A DNA stretch of 32,768 nt from Methanobacteriota archaeon. GTDB taxonomy: Archaea; Thermoplasmatota; Poseidoniia; Poseidoniales; Poseidoniaceae. A program made the position numbers and the translations under genes. Location: positions 1 to 32,768 of the forward strand of contig JABIWF010000015.1 of the NCBI GenBank assembly GCA_018701175.1, read 5' to 3'. The notes beneath the pieces are model-generated. The model was not told where the DNA came from. It saw only the letters and a program-made list of their open reading frames with translations, and searched no databases. Each line of letters begins with the position of its first letter. Positions within the stretch are counted from its first letter, which is position 1. Shown here one piece after another: positions 15,901 through 25,093 of the stretch.

Positions 15901-17136
15901 GATAACGGAGCTTCTGACTGGTTTGAATTTGAACTCTCAGCAACTTCTCTGCTTCTTGAATCAGGTGAATCCATGCCCGTAACACTCAATGTCCGAGAGA
16001 TTTCTTCCGGCGCTCCATCCAACGGTGTTGCCGTGGCCGTTCAACTGCGCTCGTCAAGCGATGACTCCATCTTCACACAACTCAACCTCACAGTGGAGGC
16101 TCTTGTCGCCGGTGCTGAAATTGTCGTCCTCTCCGATGATGATTCTGCTCCACCTTCCGGTGTTATCCACGGGACTGTGGTTGTAACAAACAGTGGTTCT
16201 GGCTCGGACCAATTGCTTCTCAGTACCGTGGGAATTGATTGTGGTGTTTCGACAGTACTTTCTCTCGGTGCCGGTGAATCCTCAACAGCTCTACCATGGT
16301 CGTGCATCTTGCCTGAAGATGCTGAGGCTGGCTTGAAAGAATTAAGATTCCGAGTTACCAGTTCTTCACGAACCTCGTTTTCAGACAGCAGTGTCGAAAT
16401 CTATACGGTTGAACCAGTTTGGGGTGATTCTGGTGTACTTCAACTGGCGTTCGATGAAGCATCACTCTCCGTTCCTTCGTCCGGTGGCTCATCAATGGTT
16501 CTCACCGTTACAAATCTGGCCAATGCCCAAGTCACTGGGACATTATCGCTTGATGGAATCGGTGACGGCCTCATGGTCAGCGAATGGACACGACTTTCTG
16601 ATAATTCAACAACAAACCAAATGACGCTTTCACCGGGTTCTTCTATGCAGTTTACGCTCAGTTTAACCTCTCTGGTTTCCACCAACGAAGAAGCGACTCT
16701 TCGAGCCCGGGCCACGTACCTCATCGGTGATACGACCTCTTCTGAGACCTCTGGTGATGTAGTGGTTCGCATTATTGGCCCCGAATTGCCACCTAATGGC
16801 ATTCAACTGCCGTTCGATGTTGCACTCAGTCAATCCGATTCAGTCAACGCAATGCTTGGTGGTTGGGGATTATCACTGCTTATCCTTTCAGTGCTCTACC
16901 TAAGGCGTGGTAAGAAGGACACAGTTCTTTCAGCAGAGGAAGACATGTCTGAAGACGATGAAGCAGAAGTTGTCGAAGAGGTGTCTGCAGAACTTGGCTA
17001 CAATGAATGCCGTTTGGAAGGTGACAAGGTTTCCTGTCCTTCATGCGATGCTAGACTTGGTGTCCCCCGAGGTAGTGAGCCGCCGTTTAGATTCACCTGT
17101 CCGAAATGTTCGACGCTCATACGAGTGATTGAATGA
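12991..17136 (+). CDS. Giant exported membrane-anchored protein: SGNH-hydrolase-like domain, Ig-like repeats, C-terminal helix and zinc ribbon
   Basis: This 1381-residue protein starts with a signal peptide (about 1-30, hydrophobic VAFVLVLLFASM core). Residues 31-190 look like a beta-sandwich of the CARDB/NEW3 type. A low-complexity Asn-Gly-Thr linker (about 197-262) leads to an SGNH/GDSL-like domain: FGNSYT with Ser276, WDFVVLQDQSQ, and DGSHPSASG with Asp461 and His464. The remainder to about 1285 is a string of beta-sandwich repeats (NTGTTTLSLNA, NLGTTTDTLYVSL, NSGSGSDQLLLS). A helix at about 1288-1308 ends in RRGKK, followed by an acidic stretch and a zinc ribbon with Cys1349, Cys1352, Cys1370 and Cys1373 on the cytoplasmic side. 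It may act on surface or environmental esters or acetylated glycans. Exact repeat boundaries and substrate are unknown. It is convergent with trmI. Confidence 0.88.
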   Translation: MSNRPIRAVAFVLVLLFASMSPLALQVSAHQSILLSTDTSHVVLMGGETGNVTLTIGNNATAIESFNVTVDTSGLSSVWQVIPSESTVENVFPTWSKNTTIVVRLSEGALSTDSGSFDIHVTEPDQNFSSSITIYVSVAPSYNPSLDLSQMGGPLTSMEAGSNTTFSIGVENLGSVEDTLLLDVGFEPDLAAWWANYTNGSSNNSGNNTGNNTGDNGTGNGTGGNGTGTGNGTGGNGTGTGNGTGGNGTGTGNGTGNGTGSNTTLTVDNVLMFGNSYTFFNSLGTMVEAMGVTNADVVAAGGNDLADHWANVNFSGSNSNTTLRDPNIDWDFVVLQDQSQIPSLPTNDTNWQASKNGAVHLATEIKVEGGDSVLFMTWGRRSGESPGQWHQYNNINQNFTDMQNRLADGYYHYAENMSAAGNTVWIAPVGLAFEHIHDYIVAGGVDPTASGNTFYNLYDSDGSHPSASGSYLAACVLYATMTGNSPVGSNDTVSLSAALKLELQQAAAATVFNETSHIDYPWESSPSTSSMMMSSPRGLGGGIPSGWNVHWANDEYSNMPAGSSQIANLHISVPSNAAPDYYGFRLFSASTGGNVSTSTLLVVHINEDHQLSVAFLGQNEEFTPGLATDSSIQVTNTGNAMVDYDWELSVEDGPCEVMLATATSSLAPNDVVDVDFQLSVHEEATKSENCDLKFEGTGSSNSEQHSAEPYLFTIDVDELVEFELVGPSTNLEVSPGTPVEYEMRILNNGSETVTFYLDVLSTSGLTTTISSGSGVTVAPGESGLWSLNTDANLGQSGSLMQMFSVSYSDASSTAAIEIEILGVSQATITGPLDGRIQVRPGQSVTTNFTLENTGTTTLSLNAALLGLPAEVEATLSNDSVALNVGELREVQLTLTVSTSASASTNEITFGYMDSEVSAHLTLSLQVQERIAVLLGSTSTRVVAGPSTDAVFTFDATNLGTTTDTLYVSLVDNGASDWFEFELSATSLLLESGESMPVTLNVREISSGAPSNGVAVAVQLRSSSDDSIFTQLNLTVEALVAGAEIVVLSDDDSAPPSGVIHGTVVVTNSGSGSDQLLLSTVGIDCGVSTVLSLGAGESSTALPWSCILPEDAEAGLKELRFRVTSSSRTSFSDSSVEIYTVEPVWGDSGVLQLAFDEASLSVPSSGGSSMVLTVTNLANAQVTGTLSLDGIGDGLMVSEWTRLSDNSTTNQMTLSPGSSMQFTLSLTSLVSTNEEATLRARATYLIGDTTSSETSGDVVVRIIGPELPPNGIQLPFDVALSQSDSVNAMLGGWGLSLLILSVLYLRRGKKDTVLSAEEDMSEDDEAEVVEEVSAELGYNECRLEGDKVSCPSCDARLGVPRGSEPPFRFTCPKCSTLIRVIE
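13639..13770 (+). repeat. 33-bp in-frame tandem repeat encoding an Asn-Gly-Thr linker
   Basis: Units begin at 13639, 13672, 13705 and 13738 and encode GTGNGTGGNGT, with a shortened last unit. Copies differ by a few third-position changes. It forms a flexible linker within the giant protein and is rich in NGT sequons that could be N-glycosylated. Confidence 0.9.
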
Positions 17137-17925
17137 TCATTCTCGCCGGTAAGCGAGAAGTAAAAACGCAGTGTGTCCAAATGGGCCGTTGACTGGTCGA
17201 ACGCCACCTTTGGAGGCTTTGCCCCACTGGCGTTGTATGAGTTCGCCAGCCCATTCAACTTCAAGGCCCTGTTCTTCACAGGCAATCCACGCATTTTCGA
17301 GTTGACTTGTTACTGGACAGTAACATACCATACGACCTCCAATGTTGAGCATTGACGCCACGGAGTGTATCGCTGAAGGATGCTCTGGTAGGTCGAGAAT
17401 AATCGCATCGAAGGACGGGCTTATTGCCGATATTTCATTGCTGACTTCTTCGATTGCACCCTCAATGTGGTGGTGCGATGGAAACTCTGACCAGCTTTCC
17501 TCACAACGTCGCAAGTTCTCGAGTGCAACATCAGCGTGCTCACTGCGAGGTTCAACGGTGACATGGATTCCACTGCTGCCAAGAATACGGGCGATATACA
17601 TCGATAGACCTCCGCTGCCTATTCCAGCTTCAAGCACACGGTCGCCAGGTCCAATTCCCATTCGTGAAGTCATGAACCCAGCATCTTTGGCAGAAATTGT
17701 TTGGGCACGTCGAAGCATGCCTTTGCTCATCTCAGGGAGGCGGAGGGGTACTCTTGTCAGCACTTTCTGCCCGACCAGGACCTCTTCTCCGATGTCCATG
17801 CCTGAGAAGAGTTGATTCGCATCGATGACTCCAAGTCCTTTGATTTTCCGAACTCCATCCAGCAATTCAACGACATGAACTCGACCGTCTGCTTCAACAA
17901 ACGCTGACCATTTGACTGGGTTCAT
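17137..17925 (-). CDS. trmI: tRNA (adenine-N1)-methyltransferase, TrmI family
   Basis: A 262-residue SAM-dependent enzyme that methylates N1 of adenine 57/58 in the tRNA T loop. A small N-terminal beta domain (about 1-70) is followed by the family signature RRAQTISAKDAGFMTSRM, the SAM-binding glycine loop LEAGIGSGGLSMYIAR, EPRSEHADVALENL (acidic end of strand 2), AIILDLPEHP and the C-terminal RPVNGPFGHTAFLLLAYRR. All are typical of archaeal TrmI, and the length fits. The ATG at 17925 has a purine-rich GGGGGAG upstream. Its stop codon directly abuts that of the convergent giant protein. It is a single gene between two large opposing ones. Confidence 0.93.
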   Translation of the reverse strand: MNPVKWSAFVEADGRVHVVELLDGVRKIKGLGVIDANQLFSGMDIGEEVLVGQKVLTRVPLRLPEMSKGMLRRAQTISAKDAGFMTSRMGIGPGDRVLEAGIGSGGLSMYIARILGSSGIHVTVEPRSEHADVALENLRRCEESWSEFPSHHHIEGAIEEVSNEISAISPSFDAIILDLPEHPSAIHSVASMLNIGGRMVCYCPVTSQLENAWIACEEQGLEVEWAGELIQRQWGKASKGGVRPVNGPFGHTAFLLLAYRRE

Positions 17926-18023
17926 GGCCCTGCCACTCCCCCTTGCGTCTAAATCTTGTTGTCCGGAGAAATCTATATGTGTGTTGATTCCATGGTGAGA
18001 TTTTTCTCACTGGAAAGGGAGTG

Positions 18024-18033
18024 TTTCATATAC
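18024..18033 (+). promoter_or_regulatory. TATA-like element for the thioredoxin-domain surface protein
   Basis: TTTCATATAC is centred about 26 nt before the ATG at 18055. It supports that start over upstream in-frame codons and suggests a leaderless mRNA. Confidence 0.5.
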
Positions 18034-18054
18034 TGTCTTGGCAGTGGGTTAAGC

Positions 18055-21000
18055 ATGAAGATGCTAGCGCGCCTCATGGCTCTCACAATTACGGCTTTGT
18101 TCATCGGTAGTACGATGACACACTTCGTTGGTCCACTCCAATCCGAAAACGACGACTATTCGCTTGACGACGAGCGTGTAATCTCCCGTGCTGCGACCTC
18201 TCCCGGACACACCGTCTTCGCTGAATACTACGGCGCAGACTGGTGTCCTCCATGTCAAAACGGTGGGTCCCCTTCTCATCACGCTCTGAAGAGTAATTTC
18301 CCTGACGATTATGTCTACATTTCTTACTTCGAGTCGAACGGCCAGGGTGTTAGCGATCCATTGAATCGACTTAGCCACGTTCGTGATGGTACCGGTTCGA
18401 TACCTGCAGCGTCATTTGGTGATGCCCGAGCAGGTAGTTCATACCACAAGCTTGGTGCAGCCACCGGAACCACAACATACGACACTGAATTCTCAAACGG
18501 TGGAGATATGAAGTCAGTGAATGATTTCAAACTCTCAGTCAGCCAATCTCAAACGGGTTCAAACATGGACATCACCTATACTCTCGAATACCTCGGTAGC
18601 TCGTCAAGCAAGACGGTGTACCTTCTTGCGGTTGTGGCGGAAGAGACCAGCCCAGATACATACAACAACGGCCAAACTCACCCTCACAATGTCATCCGCT
18701 CTTGGTTGCTCAACTCAAACAACAACGGCTTTGAATCGTTTACCCTTTCTCCAAACAACCCAGTCACGAAGACATGGACAATGCCAGTGAATACTGTACG
18801 GGCAAACGGGGCTACCGCAGCGGCTGACAACTTTATCTCAATTGGTGCAATTATGGGCGGCCCACACACATCTTGGAACGATGTATATGTTGCTGCTGAT
18901 TCAAACATGGGTCCAAAGTTGGATATCTCTGTTTCTAACTTTGCAGTGAATTCTGCTGAATCCGCAAACTCTGGCTTCGTCATTGGCGATTCGATGACGA
19001 TTGATGCTACAGTGAAGAATGTAGGCGACTTGGATTACTCTGACGGTGGCTCGCTCGTATTTTATTACAAGAACGTGGCTTCGGAAGTCACACTCTCCTC
19101 ATACTCGCTGAACAATCTCAACATTCAAGGAACGCAGACTGAGCAATACACCTTCGATTCTTCCTCCCTCCCATCTGGTTGGAAAACTACGTTTGGTGCT
19201 AAACTCACAGGTATTATTGGCGATGTAAGCGGGATGAACAATGTTGCTCTGCAACAATACGACCAAGATCGTCCTCCTGTGTCGAAAAATCCACAAATCC
19301 AAGGAGATCAACTTATCGAGCGTGGAAATCACGCAATGGTTCTCGCAAAGGCCGAGGCCGATGACACCGTCGATACGACTGCGACCATGTCTTTCAATGT
19401 CGAAATATCCCCTGCTGGTCTCAACCAATGGTCCAGTTCAGTCATTTCTGGTGGGCAAAATGTGGTCTACGCCGGAACAGCCAATGAAGGCCGTGAATAC
19501 GTCATCACGCCGTCTGCGTCAATGGCTGCAGGATGGTATGATGTCCGTTCACAAGCAGTCGATTCACGCGGACAAGTCGGTGACTGGAAGGTTATCAACG
19601 GTCAATCTGGCTTTGAACTCAAAAACGGCGCTCCAGTCGTGATTGTCGACCCAATTCCTTCGGTAATGTGTGATACTCCAACGAAGGTTTCGATGGCCGG
19701 ACATATTGTTGACCCCGAGACACCACTTGGTGACCTTGTTGTCACATCATCCGATTCATCGTTCATCGCATGGCACCCTCTTACAGAGGAACTCGAAGTC
19801 AACTTTGCATGGTCCGAAGTCAACGGATGCCCTCTCGGGCAACAAGGGATTGAAATTACCATCGACGATGGTGGCGATTACTCCGACACTGGAGAACTTC
19901 CATACGGTACAATGTTGTTTAGAGTCACTGAAAACGGACAACCCCGATGGAATGGTTTGCCTTCGCAGTCCGTCGATGAAGGTGGCAGCGGAATCCTAGC
20001 GCTCCTCCCGTATTTGTTTGACACTGATGACCTAGGAAACCCAACGCCTGTCGAAGACCTTTCCATCCAACTCATCAGCAATTCCAACGAAGAGGCAATA
20101 ATCGCTTCCCTTGAGGGAAACACAATCGGCTTCCAAACAGTGGATGATGACTCAAACGGACAAGCGGTTCTCACTCTGCGTGCAAGCGACGGGGTAAAAA
20201 CATCTGATGCGACCATCACGATTAACATCCAACCAATCAATGACGCACCTCGTCTTGTTCCAATCGATGACATCACAAACCTCACTTTGAAGCGAAATTC
20301 GCAAATGGTGATTGACCTAGCCAGCCGTGTTGTCGATGTTGATGACCCAGCAGAAGAAGCCTTCATCACCGTATCCTCCTCTGAGGCGGGCGCTGCACGT
20401 TACAGTTTCATTGATGGAAGCCTTACTCTTGAATTCGAACAAATCGGCATGCAGACGGTCACTATCCTATTGCAAGACAAATTCGATTCACAGTCTTATA
20501 CGCTCAATGTAGATGTCTTTGATGCATATCCATTCTTGATTTCGAAGGAAGAATCCGACACCAGTTACATGTTCGTCACTCTTGAGGATACGTATGTTGG
20601 CCAAATCCCGACTGTTACAATGCTGCTCACTGAAAACTCTCCAACATTTACCTTCATTTCCGTCTCGTGGAATGTATGTAACAAACTCACAGGAACTTGT
20701 GACGGAATGATGCAATACAACCTTGATACTTCTAAATCCAATGTTGGTTGGACCGACGAACTTCTTGTGCCTTCGGTTTTGACACCTGGCGAACTTGCTC
20801 GTGAAGACGGCTCACAGTACAAGGACTACTACCAACTGGTCATTACCGCAGTCGACAGTAACGGTGACGATTACAAGATGATGTCAGATTTGAAATGGGA
20901 CATTACCGAAACAATGCCGACCATTGTCGAAATGGATGATACAATGTTCTCTGACTATCTTGAGGATCTCACTGCTGACAAGGAAGAACTTGTCGCACAG

Positions 21001-21486
21001 ATTGAGGCCTTAGCAGATGGAGAGGATTCCAGTGCTCTTGAACTTGAACTCTCCGAACTTACCGTCGAACTTGAACTCGCATGCAACGACCCCCGTGCCT
21101 CTTGCACAGAGGAAACAGTTGCCGGAACATCTCTTGACACAGCTGGCAATGAACTGAACCTCCAGATGATTGGTCTCATTGGCGGAATCATCCTCGCAGG
21201 TCTTCTCATTGGACTCATGTTCTCTCGTCGTAACGGCGATTCAATGCCAAAGGATGTCTGGAACGACACAGCATGGAACCCAAACATGGTTCCTGCTCAC
21301 GACACAGTCGCTAACTCGATGTATGGAGGCGCTCAAGCCATCTTCCAACAACCAGTGACAGTCGCCCCTGCTCCAGTACCTCAAGCCATACCTGGGCCTC
21401 CATTGCCACCAGGCGGTTTGCCGGCAGGTTGGAGCCCCGAACAATGGGCTTACTACGGCCAACAATACCTCGATGGTACACTATGA
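18055..21486 (+). CDS. Giant exported membrane-anchored protein with thioredoxin-fold domain (Omp28-like) and Ig/cadherin-like repeats
   Basis: A 1143-residue protein with a signal peptide (MALTITALFIGS core, about 1-25). At about 50-170 there is a thioredoxin-like domain: VFAEYYGADWCPPCQ with Cys64 and Cys67, a Pro-containing SIPAASFGD, then beta sequence with Omp28-like features (YLLAVVAEET, NVIRSWLL). CARDB-like and cadherin/Ig-like modules follow (VDPETPLGDLVV, PINDAPRLVPIDD, DVDDP), then an acidic coiled-coil-like stretch (LTADKEELVAQIEALADG), a membrane helix at about 1036-1060 ending in FSRRNG, and a Pro-rich cytoplasmic tail with GWSPEQWAYYGQQYLDG. It may be a cell-surface disulfide reductase or isomerase or a sensor. 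Start at 18055 rather than 17956 is supported by a TATA element and the signal peptide position. lonB follows 65 nt downstream. Confidence 0.85.
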   Translation: MKMLARLMALTITALFIGSTMTHFVGPLQSENDDYSLDDERVISRAATSPGHTVFAEYYGADWCPPCQNGGSPSHHALKSNFPDDYVYISYFESNGQGVSDPLNRLSHVRDGTGSIPAASFGDARAGSSYHKLGAATGTTTYDTEFSNGGDMKSVNDFKLSVSQSQTGSNMDITYTLEYLGSSSSKTVYLLAVVAEETSPDTYNNGQTHPHNVIRSWLLNSNNNGFESFTLSPNNPVTKTWTMPVNTVRANGATAAADNFISIGAIMGGPHTSWNDVYVAADSNMGPKLDISVSNFAVNSAESANSGFVIGDSMTIDATVKNVGDLDYSDGGSLVFYYKNVASEVTLSSYSLNNLNIQGTQTEQYTFDSSSLPSGWKTTFGAKLTGIIGDVSGMNNVALQQYDQDRPPVSKNPQIQGDQLIERGNHAMVLAKAEADDTVDTTATMSFNVEISPAGLNQWSSSVISGGQNVVYAGTANEGREYVITPSASMAAGWYDVRSQAVDSRGQVGDWKVINGQSGFELKNGAPVVIVDPIPSVMCDTPTKVSMAGHIVDPETPLGDLVVTSSDSSFIAWHPLTEELEVNFAWSEVNGCPLGQQGIEITIDDGGDYSDTGELPYGTMLFRVTENGQPRWNGLPSQSVDEGGSGILALLPYLFDTDDLGNPTPVEDLSIQLISNSNEEAIIASLEGNTIGFQTVDDDSNGQAVLTLRASDGVKTSDATITINIQPINDAPRLVPIDDITNLTLKRNSQMVIDLASRVVDVDDPAEEAFITVSSSEAGAARYSFIDGSLTLEFEQIGMQTVTILLQDKFDSQSYTLNVDVFDAYPFLISKEESDTSYMFVTLEDTYVGQIPTVTMLLTENSPTFTFISVSWNVCNKLTGTCDGMMQYNLDTSKSNVGWTDELLVPSVLTPGELAREDGSQYKDYYQLVITAVDSNGDDYKMMSDLKWDITETMPTIVEMDDTMFSDYLEDLTADKEELVAQIEALADGEDSSALELELSELTVELELACNDPRASCTEETVAGTSLDTAGNELNLQMIGLIGGIILAGLLIGLMFSRRNGDSMPKDVWNDTAWNPNMVPAHDTVANSMYGGAQAIFQQPVTVAPAPVPQAIPGPPLPPGGLPAGWSPEQWAYYGQQYLDGTL

Positions 21487-21522
21487 ACTTAACACAAGTT
21501 CATACATGGTTGATTGTAAACC

Positions 21523-21529
21523 CATAAAG
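21523..21529 (+). promoter_or_regulatory. TATA-like element for lonB
   Basis: CATAAAG lies about 26 nt before the lonB ATG at 21552. This would give lonB its own promoter despite the short gap from the upstream gene. Confidence 0.45.
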
Positions 21530-21551
21530 GGGAGCGACCCGAGGGTACAGT

Positions 21552-23618
21552 ATGACCGACAACGACACGACATTAGATTCGTCTTCGGACGTCGAAGAAT
21601 CAATCGACATGGTTGATGGTATTGCAGATGTTGAAGAGGTAACAATCTGGGCTCCCGAGCCCGGACCTGACTCAGATGATGTACTCGGCACTAGCATCGA
21701 TGAATGGATTGAATCCGTCAATTTCTCATCAACCGAGGATGTACCTATTCCTGACCGTTTGGTCGACCAAGTGATTGGGCAAGAAGCCGGCTCTGTTGTT
21801 ATCAAAAAGGCGGCAGAACAGCGCCGTCACATGCTCATGATTGGAGATCCGGGCACTGGTAAGTCGATGTTGGCTCGTTCCATGACAGACCTTTTGCCCA
21901 AAGACGCTCTTGAAGATCTTTTGGTTTACCCGAACGAGGACGACGAAAACGAACCTCGAGTTCGCTCAGTTCCTGCCGGTCGTGGTGATCGTATTGTTAA
22001 GTTGCAAAAGGAATCCATGCGCACCCAACGGGAACGCTCTCAAAAGATGCTGTTAATCGCCTTCGCTGCGGTTGGTTTCCTTCTTGTTATCGCTACAATC
22101 CAAAACGGTGACATACTCACGCTCTTGTTTGGTGGATTTTTGCTCATGTTTGGTTACATGTTCATCCGTGGGCGTCTTGGCTCTGGCGATGAAAGCAGAA
22201 TTCCAAAGGTATTGGTTAAGCATGCCAGCAAAGACATGCCACCGTTCGTGGATGCAACTGCAACTCTATCTGGTTCTCTCTTGGGCGATGTCCGTCACGA
22301 TCCTTTCCAATCTGGTGGAATGGAAACACCAGCTCATGACAGAGTCGAACCTGGTGCCATTCACCGTGCTCACAAGGGCGTTCTTTACATCGACGAGGTC
22401 AACTTGCTTCGTCTTGAAGAACAACAAGCACTCCTCACCGCAATGCAAGAGCGTGCCTTCCCTATCTCTGGTCGCTCAGAACGTTCCTCTGGAGCATTGA
22501 CCAAGACAGAGCCTGTGCCCTGTGACTTTATTCTCATCGCAGCAGGCAACCTCGATGCCATTCAAGGGATGCACCCTGCTCTTCGCAGTCGTATTCGTGG
22601 ATACGGTTACGAGGTGTATGTCAATTCAGAAATGCCAGATACAGCACGCAACCGACGTCGCCTTATCCGTTTCATCGCACAGGAAGTTCGCAGAGATTTA
22701 GGAACTTCTCGCGAGATTCCCCACTTTGAAAAGTCTGCAGTAGGAATCATCCTAAGAGAAGCTCAACGCCGTGCAGGCCGCCGTGGAAAACTCTCGCTAC
22801 GTCTACGTGAACTGGGCGGACTTGTACGTATTGCCGGTGACTTAGCAATGGAGGAGGGTGCACCTCTTACCACTGCAGCGCACGTACTCGGTGCACGCAA
22901 CATTGCTAAGCCACTTGAACAACAGGTTGCTGACCGAATGATTGAACGTCGTCTTGACTATGCTATGATTGTCAATTCAGGAGAACGAATCGGCCGTGTT
23001 AATGGTTTGGCAGTTCTCGGAGCCAACTCTGGTCTATCCGATTTCAGTGGCATTATGCTACCTGTCGAAGCCTTGGTGACACCATCCCTGGGTGGCGGCG
23101 GTAAGATTCACGCTACTGGTGGTTTGTCCGACCTCGCAAAGGAAAGCGTCACCAATGTAAGTGCAGTTATCAAGAAGTTAACCGGAAAAGACATCTCCGA
23201 CTACGATATCCACATTCAGTTTGTAGATACGCACGGAGTTGATGGGGATTCAGCATCCATTACCATCGCCACCGCCATCATCTCGGCACTGGAAAACATT
23301 CCAATTCGACAGGACTTGGCAATGACAGGCTCCTTGTCAGTGCGTGGTGAAGTGCTCCCAATCGGTGGCGTCACTGCCAAGATTGAGGCTGCAGCACGTT
23401 CCGGAATCAAAACCATCGTCATCCCACGGGCAAACATGCAAGATGTTCTCTTGGATGAGAAGTTCGAAAAGATGGTCGAAGTTGTCCCAGTCGATACTCT
23501 CGACGAAGTCATGGAATATGCGCTTATCATGCACGATCAAAAGGAAAGTCTGGTTGAGCGCCTCGGTGCAGTCATCGACAGACTCACTCCTGCTGCAAGC
23601 ACCTTGACATCAGCGTGA
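21552..23618 (+). CDS. lonB: Membrane-anchored archaeal Lon protease (LonB)
   Basis: ATP-dependent protease anchored in the cytoplasmic membrane, the main archaeal counterpart of FtsH and Lon for membrane and soluble protein turnover. Walker A is GDPGTGKS at residues 98-105; two membrane helices lie at about 165-210 inside the AAA+ module, as in all LonB; Walker B is [10 protein letters not shown] at 277-286. The C-terminal protease domain has GDSAS with Ser567 and [10 protein letters not shown] with Lys610; the 43-residue spacing equals that of the E. coli Lon Ser-Lys dyad. About 55 acidic residues precede the conserved [21 protein letters not shown], longer than usual. An own TATA-like element precedes it. 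The two giant surface proteins upstream are possible clients by location only. Confidence 0.97.
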   Translation: MTDNDTTLDSSSDVEESIDMVDGIADVEEVTIWAPEPGPDSDDVLGTSIDEWIESVNFSSTEDVPIPDRLVDQVIGQEAGSVVIKKAAEQRRHMLMIGDPGTGKSMLARSMTDLLPKDALEDLLVYPNEDDENEPRVRSVPAGRGDRIVKLQKESMRTQRERSQKMLLIAFAAVGFLLVIATIQNGDILTLLFGGFLLMFGYMFIRGRLGSGDESRIPKVLVKHASKDMPPFVDATATLSGSLLGDVRHDPFQSGGMETPAHDRVEPGAIHRAHKGVLYIDEVNLLRLEEQQALLTAMQERAFPISGRSERSSGALTKTEPVPCDFILIAAGNLDAIQGMHPALRSRIRGYGYEVYVNSEMPDTARNRRRLIRFIAQEVRRDLGTSREIPHFEKSAVGIILREAQRRAGRRGKLSLRLRELGGLVRIAGDLAMEEGAPLTTAAHVLGARNIAKPLEQQVADRMIERRLDYAMIVNSGERIGRVNGLAVLGANSGLSDFSGIMLPVEALVTPSLGGGGKIHATGGLSDLAKESVTNVSAVIKKLTGKDISDYDIHIQFVDTHGVDGDSASITIATAIISALENIPIRQDLAMTGSLSVRGEVLPIGGVTAKIEAAARSGIKTIVIPRANMQDVLLDEKFEKMVEVVPVDTLDEVMEYALIMHDQKESLVERLGAVIDRLTPAASTLTSA

Positions 23619-23689
23619 AAACGATTGAACCAACTTCCCTCCAAATACTCTGAGCGAGGGTTACTAAAAGGCCAAGGCTTGGCGGTGGC

Positions 23690-25060
23690 ATGACTGAGTC
23701 AGCAACGACAGGCATTACCGTCCGTGATGCAAGCAAAGGTGCCCTCTTCGTACTCTTTCTCGTCACCATGATTGACATGATTGGTTTCGGAATTGTCATT
23801 CCGTTTCTCACATATCTTGTCGAAGATTTGACTCCCGTAGGTCAAACGGCAAACATAGGTCTTTGGGTCGGGCTACTCATGACTTCGTATTCTGCTGCAC
23901 AATTCTTGTTTTCACCGTTCTGGGGGTCAGTCTCCGACCGAATCGGTCGCCGCCCAGTGTTGATGGTCGGTCTTGTAGGTAATACCGTGTTCTTCACGAT
24001 GTTCGGTCTCGCTAACACCCTCATCATTGCCTTTGTGGCACGATTCATGGCGGGTGTGTTTAACGGCAATATCGCCGTTGCACGCGCCTACATTGGTGAT
24101 GTGAGCACACCTCAACAGCTCGCAACCCGTATGGGCATCATCGGGGCAGCGTTTGGTCTCGGCTTCACATTTGGGCCATTTATTGGCGGTGAACTTTCCG
24201 ACCCTGCTGCGCGGTGGGGGTGGTTCGTAGGAACTATCTTTGAAACCCATCCGTACCTGCTTCCGTGCTTAGTTGCGAGTGTGTTGTCGGTCTTTTCTCT
24301 CGTCATTGCGTATCGCTCTCTGCCAGAGTCATTGCCAATAGAGTCACGGACGCAGAAAGAGTCAGTTCCATGGCTGACGAATATGGCGAACATCATGAAA
24401 AGTTCCGTTTCTATGCTACGAGCACCTAGCGTTTCCCTTGTTATTTGGGTTTCGATGCTGTTTACGTTTGGATTTACGATAATGCATGCCGTGTTCATCC
24501 TCTACACCGAAATGGCTCCAGAAAACGGAGGTCTGGCATTTTCCGAAGCGGACAATGGACGAGTATTTGCCATGATTGGCATCACTGGTATACTCACTCA
24601 GGGGCTTTTCATTGGGCCTTTAACTCGGAAGTTCGGTTCACGAAATCTTATCCCGTTGGCAAGCGTTTTGACAGGAATTGGCCTTGTTCTCATTCCGTAT
24701 ACTGAGGCTGATAACAGTTGGCTTCACGTCCTCATTGTGTCGGTCATAATCGCCTTAGGCAACGGAATCTTTCAGCCATCCTCTTCTTCTTTCCTGACCC
24801 GGATAGCCAAATCGAACGGCTATGAACTTGGAGTCGTCATGGGTGCGCAGGAATCACTCGGTGCGTTTGCCCGAATTCTTGGCCCACTGACTGGGGGCCT
24901 TGTATGGACTTTAACCGCAACTCGGGAATGGCCATTGGATTATCACACCGCCTTCCACATCTGTGGATTGATGATGCTTCTTGCAGCCCTTCTCTCATTG
25001 CGACTTCCTCATGTCGATGAAGGAAGTGACACCCCAACTGGAATCGGTGAAGAATCCTAA
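23690..25060 (+). CDS. MFS transporter, DHA1 / TetA-like
   Basis: A 456-residue major facilitator with about twelve hydrophobic helices. The first helix has TMIDMIGFGIVIPFL, typical of TetA/DHA1 drug:proton antiporters; motif A appears as GSVSDRIGRRPVL between helices 2 and 3, and ARFMAGVFNGNIAVARAYIGDV matches the helix 4 region. The C-terminal half repeats the pattern (GPLTRKFGSRNLIPLA). A likely role is drug or metabolite efflux; the substrate is not predictable. TTACTAAAAGG at 23661-23671 is about 24 nt before the ATG and may be its TATA box. The AI-2E-family gene follows 33 nt after the stop, so the two are probably cotranscribed. Confidence 0.9.
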   Translation: MTESATTGITVRDASKGALFVLFLVTMIDMIGFGIVIPFLTYLVEDLTPVGQTANIGLWVGLLMTSYSAAQFLFSPFWGSVSDRIGRRPVLMVGLVGNTVFFTMFGLANTLIIAFVARFMAGVFNGNIAVARAYIGDVSTPQQLATRMGIIGAAFGLGFTFGPFIGGELSDPAARWGWFVGTIFETHPYLLPCLVASVLSVFSLVIAYRSLPESLPIESRTQKESVPWLTNMANIMKSSVSMLRAPSVSLVIWVSMLFTFGFTIMHAVFILYTEMAPENGGLAFSEADNGRVFAMIGITGILTQGLFIGPLTRKFGSRNLIPLASVLTGIGLVLIPYTEADNSWLHVLIVSVIIALGNGIFQPSSSSFLTRIAKSNGYELGVVMGAQESLGAFARILGPLTGGLVWTLTATREWPLDYHTAFHICGLMMLLAALLSLRLPHVDEGSDTPTGIGEES

Positions 25061-25093
25061 ACACTCAAGAAGTGAAGGTGTTTATCTCAGCGT

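Noticed and set aside
17956-18054. Upstream in-frame extension of the thioredoxin-domain protein
   Set aside because: It would place 33 residues before the signal peptide and run through the TATA-like element at 18024-18033.
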